Source: an uncultured Allobaculum sp. | Lineage (GTDB): Bacteria; Bacillota_I; Bacilli_A; Erysipelotrichales; Erysipelotrichaceae | DNA length: 18,169 nt | Assembly (NCBI GenBank): GCA_910577085.1 | Contig: CAJTLE010000053.1 | Span: forward strand, 1 to 18,169 | Direction of reading: 5' to 3' | Shown: positions 13,413 through 18,169 of the stretch, piece by piece | Layout of the letters: every line of letters starts with the position of its first letter | Position numbering within the stretch: the stretch's first letter is position 1 | Made by a program: the position numbers and the translations under genes | The notes under the pieces: generated by a model | What the model saw: only the letters and a program-made list of their open reading frames with translations | Told to the model about the DNA's origin: nothing | Databases searched by the model: none

Positions 13413-13428
13413 TTCAGGCAATCGACAC

Positions 13429-13544
13429 AGAGTTGCTTTTCTTTGATGAATGTGGTTTTCTTGAACAAGAAGACGAGAGATGTGAGGTGGAAAGATGAAT
13501 TCCTTTTCCATTCGATAAGTAATCGATCCAGTCCTTCTTTAAAA
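13429..13544 (+). repeat. 117-bp dispersed repeat, copy 2
   Basis: This is the direct-orientation partner of 11835-11951. It keeps the identical first 23 bases, the TCGAT-AAGTA-ATCGA hairpin followed by CCAG, and the closing TTTAAAA. Mismatches concentrate in the middle third, where a one-base gap is needed. It is followed by the palindrome at 13576-13591. Confidence 0.8.
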
Positions 13545-13575
13545 TCAGGAAGGATTAAATTCTGTGACCAATCAC

Positions 13576-13591
13576 AAGCCAATATTGGCTT
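13576..13591 (+). terminator. 16-bp perfect palindrome with short T-run
   Basis: AAGCCAATATTGGCTT is fully self-complementary and is followed by two further T residues, then AAGC. It could be a weak terminator for the small membrane protein transcript or a protein-binding site. Confidence 0.35.
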
Positions 13592-13671
13592 TTAAGCGGC
13601 AACGATTGAATTAAAATCTTTTTGAGATTTGGTTTCTGTTGCTTTTTATCGTGCTCATTTGAAGAGCAGTC

Positions 13672-13800
13672 ATGGAAAAATCGGATCGATCGGGAAAGGA
13701 AAATCTGTCACTCGATCTTCATCGTTTCTGCTGCAGTGCCATTGTGAACATTGCCAGATTCCATTTCAAATTTTCATCAACCACCATCAAAAGTGAATAA
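13672..13800 (+). CDS. Possible 42-codon leader ORF upstream of the ABC-F gene
   Basis: An ATG-initiated frame (MEKSDRSGKENLSLDLHRF..., ending TTIKSE) lies in the 580-bp region before the ABC-F gene. A weak GAAGAG sits 7 nt before the ATG. ABC-F resistance genes often have short leader ORFs that sense antibiotic-stalled ribosomes. However, this frame is fairly distant (almost 200 bp) and lies before the apparent promoter, so it may be chance. Confidence 0.15.
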   Translation: MEKSDRSGKENLSLDLHRFCCSAIVNIARFHFKFSSTTIKSE

Positions 13801-13888
13801 GAGACAGTCTGGTAAAACAGACAGGTCTTTCGGTCCATAGATCTTTTGATCTGCGGCTGCCATAAGCTTTGTTTATTGCGAGAGCTTT

Positions 13889-13917
13889 TTGAATTTGGAT
13901 GAAAGTTTACCGATATT
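13889..13917 (+). promoter_or_regulatory. Candidate promoter of the ABC-F gene
   Basis: TTGAAT (13889-13894) and GATATT (13912-13917) are spaced by 17 nt. A start near 13924 would place the terminator hairpin at 13932-13967 entirely inside a leader of about 69 nt. Confidence 0.4.
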
Positions 13918-13931
13918 TATCCTGATTATTC

Positions 13932-13967
13932 GAGTCACGGGGATTTCTTTCCTGTGGCTCTTTTTTT
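13932..13967 (+). terminator. Terminator hairpin in the ABC-F leader
   Basis: A 10-bp stem with three G:T pairs (GAGTCACGGG with CCTGTGGCTC) and a 9-nt loop is followed by seven T residues. It ends 25 nt before the ABC-F start codon, just before its ribosome binding site. It either insulates the gene from upstream transcription or acts as a conditional attenuator. Confidence 0.8.
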
Positions 13968-13992
13968 GCATTGAAATCAGGAGGGAAGTACT

Positions 13993-15534
13993 ATGGCACA
14001 AATCCAAATTCAACATCTGACGTTTGCCTATCCGACAGGCAGTGAAAATATTTTTGAAGATGTCAGTCTGCAGATCGATACCAACTGGAAGCTGGGACTG
14101 ATTGGGCGTAACGGGCGGGGGAAGACCACCTTGCTGAGACTCTTACAAAATCAATATGAACAGTATGAATATGCAGGGACGATTCAATCTCCCGTTCTTT
14201 TTGACTACTTTCCTTATCCGGTTGCGGATGAGCAAAAACAGACTCGTGAGATTGTCCAAAAGATCAATCCAGAAGTGGAAGAATGGCAGATTGATCGGGA
14301 ACTGTCCTATCTGGATGTCGATCCGGAAGTATTGGATCGTCCGTTTGAAACGTTATCCAATGGAGAACGGACAAAGGTTCTGCTGGCCGCTTTGTTTTTG
14401 AAGGAAGGACATTTTCTGCTGATTGATGAACCGACCAACCATCTGGATCTGCATGGCCGTCAGCTGGTTGCCCAGTATTTGAAACGAAAACGGGGCTTCA
14501 TTCTGGTCAGCCATGATCGGGCATTTCTGGATGGCTGCATTGACCATGTCCTCGCAATCAATAAAACCAGCATGGACATCCAAAGCGGGAACTATTCTTC
14601 CTGGCTTCAAAACTTTGAACAGCGACAGACGGGAGAGATTGCCCGCCATACCCAGCTGAAAAAAGAAATTGCATCCATGCAGAAGTCAGCCAGACAGCGG
14701 GCAGACTGGTCAAAGAAAACGGAAGCCCAAAAGTTTGGCAATGGACCGGTTGACCGGGGCTTTATTGGTCACAAATCGGCCAAGATGATGAAACGGGCAA
14801 AGGCAATTGAAAAGCGACGGGCCGATGCGATTGAACAGAAAGCCGGACTTTTACAGGATCTCGAAACGATTGACGATCTGAAACTGTTTCCTTTGCATGA
14901 TATTTCCGGAGATCTGGTCGGACTGGACGAGGTAGAAATTTTCTACGATGGTCATCCCGTGTCCAGACCCGTCAGCTTTCGGATTCAGGATAAAGAATGC
15001 ATTGTTTTCAATGGAGTGAATGGATCTGGCAAGTCTTCTTTGCTGAAACTGATCTGCGGCTCTTCTTTGAGCGGGGCCGACCTGGAGTATCAGGGAACTT
15101 TATATAAACCGGCCAGACTTCGAATTTCCTATGTCTGCCAGGATCCTTCCTTTTTAAAGGGAGATCTGAAAACCTATGCCAGAGACCAGGAGATTGATGA
15201 AAGCCTGTTCAAGGCAATTTTACGCAAAATGGGATTTGAGAGAGCGCAGTTCGAAAAGCAGATGGAAGATTTTTCCGCAGGTCAGAAAAAGAAGGTCCTG
15301 ATAGCGGGCAGCCTTTGCCAGAAAGCGCATCTCTACATCTGGGACGAACCGCTGAATTATATTGATCTGGATTCCCAGCGCCAGATTGAAGAGTTGATTC
15401 AACGTTTTGAGCCAACAATGATTCTGGTGGAACATGATGCCGCTTTCCAGCAGGCAGTGGCTACCCAGATTGTCAAAATTGAATCCGCAAAGACCGTAAG
15501 GGAAATGAACCGGATTGAAAAGCAGGCCAAATAG
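13993..15534 (+). CDS. Lsa/Vga-like ABC-F ribosomal protection protein
   Basis: A 513-residue cytoplasmic twin-ATPase without membrane segments. Domain 1 has Walker A GRNGRGKT (38-45), signature LSNGE (121-125), Walker B with Glu146 (LLIDEPTNHLD) and His174 (SHDR). A basic helical linker (about 210-290) would reach toward the ribosomal P-site and exit-tunnel region. Domain 2 has Walker A GVNGSGKS (341-348), signature FSAGQ (427-431), Walker B with Glu452 (IWDEPLNYID) and His481 (VEHD). The LNYID after the second Walker B and the short length match the Lsa/Vga/CplR resistance branch better than the housekeeping EttA/Uup types. Those proteins dislodge lincosamides, pleuromutilins and streptogramin A from the ribosome. 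The exact spectrum cannot be read from sequence. AGGAGG lies 8 nt before the ATG. Confidence 0.9.
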   Translation: MAQIQIQHLTFAYPTGSENIFEDVSLQIDTNWKLGLIGRNGRGKTTLLRLLQNQYEQYEYAGTIQSPVLFDYFPYPVADEQKQTREIVQKINPEVEEWQIDRELSYLDVDPEVLDRPFETLSNGERTKVLLAALFLKEGHFLLIDEPTNHLDLHGRQLVAQYLKRKRGFILVSHDRAFLDGCIDHVLAINKTSMDIQSGNYSSWLQNFEQRQTGEIARHTQLKKEIASMQKSARQRADWSKKTEAQKFGNGPVDRGFIGHKSAKMMKRAKAIEKRRADAIEQKAGLLQDLETIDDLKLFPLHDISGDLVGLDEVEIFYDGHPVSRPVSFRIQDKECIVFNGVNGSGKSSLLKLICGSSLSGADLEYQGTLYKPARLRISYVCQDPSFLKGDLKTYARDQEIDESLFKAILRKMGFERAQFEKQMEDFSAGQKKKVLIAGSLCQKAHLYIWDEPLNYIDLDSQRQIEELIQRFEPTMILVEHDAAFQQAVATQIVKIESAKTVREMNRIEKQAK

Positions 15535-15746
15535 AAAAATGGCTCTGGCTCTGATTCTGGAGCGGATCTGGATTCAATTACGGCCAAAATCGAATGGCGA
15601 CCAAAACCAGAAAACGGTCATTGAAAACAAGAGTGGGAAAAAACTTTGGATAAATACCATTTTTGCGGCGAAAAAAAGTTGTCTTCTTGACAAAGATCGA
15701 TTAGAGTAGGTCGTACGTTCAATTTGAAAGGAGGCTTGATTTCTTT

Positions 15747-17075
15747 ATGCAGATTCAGATTTCGGATCATTTCACAACCCCAAAACTGTTACGTTTTGCG
15801 CTTCCCAGCATTGTGATGATGGTCTTTACCAGTATGTATACCATTGTGGATGGACTTTTTGTATCCAACCTCGTAGGTCAGGAAGCCTTTACTTCGCTCA
15901 ACCTGATCTGGCCGGCGATTGGGATCTTTTCCGCTTTTGGATTTATGATCGGAACCGGGGGTACTGCCCTGGTTTCGAAAACACTTGGAGAAAAAAGAGA
16001 ACGGCGTGCCTGTGAATACTTCACGATGCTGATCGTGTTTGAGATTCTTCTGGGCATTTTGATTTCTGTGATGACAATGATCGGAATTGAGCCTCTGGCC
16101 AGACTTTGTGGCGCAACCGAGGATCTGATTCCTGATTGCATCGCCTATGGTCTGCCTTTACTGGCGTGCATGGCTTTTAGCTTTCTGTCGGCTTCTTTCC
16201 AGTCTTTTCTGGTTGCGGCTGGCCAGCCGAAGATGGGACTGATGATTTCTCTGGCTGCCGGTGTGATGAATATGGTTATGGACTATGTCTGCATTGCAAT
16301 CTTTGGCTGGGGAATTTTCGGGGCTGCCTTTGCGACCGGCCTGAACTGGGTAGTCGGAGCCGTCATTCCAATGGTCTGGTTTTATAAACATCAGGAAAGC
16401 CCGATTCATTTCACCAGATTTTCATGGCGCTTTGGCGCGCTGGGCAAAGCCTGTTTTAATGGCATGAGCGAGATGGTCAGCAATGTCTCCATGAACCTGG
16501 TCGCTTTGTTATACAACCTCGAACTGATGAAGATCGCCGGCCCGGATGGGGTTGTTGTTTACGGGATCATTCAGTATCTGACTTTCCTGTTTATTGCAGC
16601 ATTTCTCGGATATTCCATGGCTACGGCTCCGTGCATCGGCTACCAGTATGGTGCCCAGAACCATGAAGAACTGAGCAGTCTTCTGAAAAAATCGATTGGC
16701 ATCATTGCAGCGGCTTCCGTTGCGATCGTGATTCTCTCTGATGCTCTGGCCCCATTACTCAGTTCGATCTTTGTTTCCTATTCCCCGACCTTGATGGAAA
16801 TGACTCAACATGCGATCCGCATTTATTCGCTGTGCTTTCTGGCGGCTGGATTTAACGTGTTTACCTCCAGCTTCTTTACGGCTTTGAATAACGGTGTCGT
16901 ATCGGCTGTTGTTTCTTTGATGCGCACCTTCCTGTTCCAAGTCGGCGCAGTTTTGCTTCTGCCGATCTGGTTTGGCTTAAATGGAATCTGGAGTGCGACA
17001 ACGGTTGCCGAAGGCCTGTCGCTGGTGGTGAGCATTGCCTTTCTGGTCTGCCTGCGTAAGCGGTATGGATATTAA
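15747..17075 (+). CDS. MATE family efflux transporter
   Basis: A 442-residue membrane protein with about 12 hydrophobic segments in two homologous halves. The opening (KLLRFALPSIVMMVFTSMYT, then IVDGLFVSNLVG) and the GTGGTALVSKTLGEKR stretch (about 70-85) are typical of MepA-like multidrug MATE proteins. The second half repeats the pattern with GIIQYLTFLFIAAFLGYSMA and PCIGYQYGA. MATE pumps export cationic drugs or metabolites in exchange for sodium or protons. GGAGG is 12 nt before the ATG, longer than usual, but no closer in-frame start exists. It follows the ABC-F gene by 212 bp. TTGACA at 15687-15692 hints at a separate promoter, though no matching -10 was found. Confidence 0.9.
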   Translation: MQIQISDHFTTPKLLRFALPSIVMMVFTSMYTIVDGLFVSNLVGQEAFTSLNLIWPAIGIFSAFGFMIGTGGTALVSKTLGEKRERRACEYFTMLIVFEILLGILISVMTMIGIEPLARLCGATEDLIPDCIAYGLPLLACMAFSFLSASFQSFLVAAGQPKMGLMISLAAGVMNMVMDYVCIAIFGWGIFGAAFATGLNWVVGAVIPMVWFYKHQESPIHFTRFSWRFGALGKACFNGMSEMVSNVSMNLVALLYNLELMKIAGPDGVVVYGIIQYLTFLFIAAFLGYSMATAPCIGYQYGAQNHEELSSLLKKSIGIIAAASVAIVILSDALAPLLSSIFVSYSPTLMEMTQHAIRIYSLCFLAAGFNVFTSSFFTALNNGVVSAVVSLMRTFLFQVGAVLLLPIWFGLNGIWSATTVAEGLSLVVSIAFLVCLRKRYGY

Positions 17076-17203
17076 TTGGCTTCTTTGATCAATATATACG
17101 ATGTTTGGCATAGAGAATTCTATGGATTCGACATGCAATGCGATATCTTCCGTTAAAGATAGAACACGTCTGAGAACTTGCACTTGAAAAGATAAAGAAG
17201 TTT

Positions 17204-17247
17204 AAAGCCTGGATTTTGCCTGAAAAGGCAGGGTTCAGGCTTTTTTT
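17204..17247 (+). terminator. Intrinsic terminator after the MATE gene
   Basis: The outer stem AAAGCCTG (17204-17211) / CAGGCTTT (17236-17243) and inner stem TGCCT / AGGCA (17217-17230) are followed by a run of seven T (17241-17247). Confidence 0.85.
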
Positions 17248-17505
17248 GATGAGCTGAAAATTGACGCTCAGCATTGGCTGACTTATGATTTTCAATATGT
17301 TTCTTTCTCTTTCTTTTCCTTACATCGTCTGGATTCCATTTTGTCCGCGCTGTATTGGCTGACAATATATCGATATAGCATCGTCCAATAAGACTGGGAT
17401 GCCTGGACCAGAATGAGCCAGAAAAAATCAGGAAAGGAAAAGATTAAAAAGATTGATCGGAAAAGACAACCTTCTGGAAATGAAGGACTGAAAGGATGTT
17501 TGAAT
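17248..17505 (+). other. Region upstream of the YbaK-type gene
   Basis: This region contains a 10-bp direct repeat ATTGGCTGAC (17273-17282 and 17354-17363) and the 12-bp perfect palindrome TATATCGATATA (17366-17377). A Lys-rich open frame continues upstream in phase with the next gene to an ATG at 17413. It lacks YbaK homology and a ribosome binding site, so I treat it as untranslated leader. Confidence 0.45.
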
Positions 17506-17976
17506 ATGTCAATTGAGCGCGTACGTAAAGAATTTGAACAATATGGAATTGCAGACAGAATCCTCGAACTGGATGAGTCGAGTGCGACCGTGGATCTGGC
17601 CGCAAAAGCTTTAGGTTGTGAGCCGGATCATATTGCTAAAACCTTATCCTTTATGGGAAATGATGGTCCGATTCTGGTCGTGACTTCCGGATTGGGCAGA
17701 GTGCACAGTGGAAAGTTTAAACGGACGTTTCACACCAAAGCAACTATGCTCAAAGCGGACGAAGTTGAAGACCTGGTCGGCCATGCAGTGGGCGGAGTGT
17801 GTCCATTTGGCGTTAAAGACAATGTTTCGGTCTATCTGGATGAATCCCTTAAAAAATACGAGACTGTGTTTCCGGCCTGCGGCAGTTCAAACAGTGCCAT
17901 TGAACTCACTTTACCGGAACTGGAAAAGTATTCCCATTCCAAAGGCTGGATCGATGTCTGCAAAGATTTACAATAG
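17506..17976 (+). CDS. YbaK/aminoacyl-tRNA editing domain protein
   Basis: A 156-residue cytoplasmic protein of the YbaK/EbsC trans-editing family, which hydrolyses wrongly charged tRNAs such as Cys-tRNA(Pro). The conserved HIAKTLSF (42-49) carries Lys45, equivalent to the essential Lys of YbaK. GGVCPFG (96-102) and PACGSSNSAIEL (123-134) are further family motifs. I chose the ATG at 17506 because AAAGGATG lies 7 nt upstream and the resulting length equals that of family members; the in-frame ATG at 17413 would add 31 mostly basic residues. The substrate may differ within the family, so a ybaK or proX label is not assigned. Confidence 0.92.
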   Translation: MSIERVRKEFEQYGIADRILELDESSATVDLAAKALGCEPDHIAKTLSFMGNDGPILVVTSGLGRVHSGKFKRTFHTKATMLKADEVEDLVGHAVGGVCPFGVKDNVSVYLDESLKKYETVFPACGSSNSAIELTLPELEKYSHSKGWIDVCKDLQ

Positions 17977-18045
17977 TCACTGAAACTAGTGCGGCGTTTC
18001 ATTCATATTTGCACAAACTCAAAAAATAACACAAATACAAATGAG

Positions 18046-18067
18046 GCTGCTGATAAAGTAGCTTTTT
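18046..18067 (+). terminator. Probable terminator of the YbaK-type gene
   Basis: A 6-bp stem (GCTGCT / AGTAGC, one G:T pair) with a GATAA loop is followed by TTTTT. It is 70 bp downstream of the stop codon. Confidence 0.45.
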
Positions 18068-18096
18068 CGAAAAGCCCGAATTCGGTTGATTAGTTA

Positions 18097-18140
18097 AAAA
18101 TCGGCTAGAAATCACATGAATGTGATTTCTAGCCGATTTT
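18097..18140. repeat. 44-bp near-perfect palindrome (21-bp arms)
   Basis: The arms begin AAAATCGGCTAGAAATC and are exactly complementary over 21 bp around a 2-nt centre. A/T runs flank both sides, so the structure can serve as a bidirectional terminator. It is clearly longer than the other terminators in the window and may have another origin, such as a miniature element. Confidence 0.75.
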
Positions 18141-18169
18141 CTTGTTCAAACGGAGCGTTGAGCACGAAA

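Noticed and set aside
17413..17505. N-terminal extension of the YbaK-type protein to an upstream ATG
   Set aside because: The added residues are Lys-rich and not part of the family domain. A good ribosome binding site precedes the internal ATG at 17506.
1..18169. CRISPR array, phage structural genes or toxin-antitoxin pair
   Set aside because: No regularly spaced repeats, no structural phage proteins and no recognisable toxin or antitoxin were seen. The two small membrane proteins are on opposite strands and over 700 bp apart.

Overview
The window looks like chromosomal DNA from a low-to-moderate G+C Firmicute. The supports are strong AGGAGG-type ribosome binding sites, T-tailed intrinsic terminators, an RpiR-family regulator, an Lsa-type ABC-F protein and a DUF3793 protein. 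The gene set would fit a gut-associated Erysipelotrichia-like or Clostridia-like bacterium, but no rRNA or other marker gene fixes the taxonomy.

Left part (1-4400). A tyrosine recombinase on the minus strand is cut by the window edge; it has no in-window stop codon. A perfect 19-bp GC-rich inverted repeat lies behind its start. Next come a minus-strand DUF3793 gene, whose promoter carries two DtxR/MntR-like operator boxes, and a minus-strand hypothetical gene. A plus-strand YihY/BrkB-type membrane protein with a long charged tail follows.

Centre (4440-11830). This is a sialic acid catabolic locus: nanE, nanA, an SSS-family transporter, a YhcH/NanQ protein, a ROK kinase (nanK), an RpiR regulator and an SGNH esterase. 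Together they would import Neu5Ac by sodium symport, interconvert its anomers, cleave it to ManNAc and pyruvate, phosphorylate ManNAc and epimerise it to GlcNAc-6-P. The esterase could remove O-acetyl groups. Three TGAAA-N4-TTTCA-like sites lie at the nanE promoter, one overlapping its -35 box, and a fourth lies upstream of nanK. I infer these are the RpiR protein's operators. The gaps between nan genes are unusually long and contain hairpins without U-tracts.

Right-centre (11833-13992). This gene-poor, hairpin-rich stretch has two small membrane protein genes. Two copies of a previously unannotated repeat of about 117 bp (roughly 80% identical by eye) each begin a few bases after a stop codon. 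This is the least explained part of the window.

Right (13993-18169). An Lsa/Vga-like ABC-F ribosome protection protein sits just behind an intrinsic terminator in its own leader. A MATE efflux pump and a YbaK-type aminoacyl-tRNA editing protein follow, and a very long perfect hairpin lies near the right edge. The ABC-F and MATE pair looks like an intrinsic drug-tolerance module.
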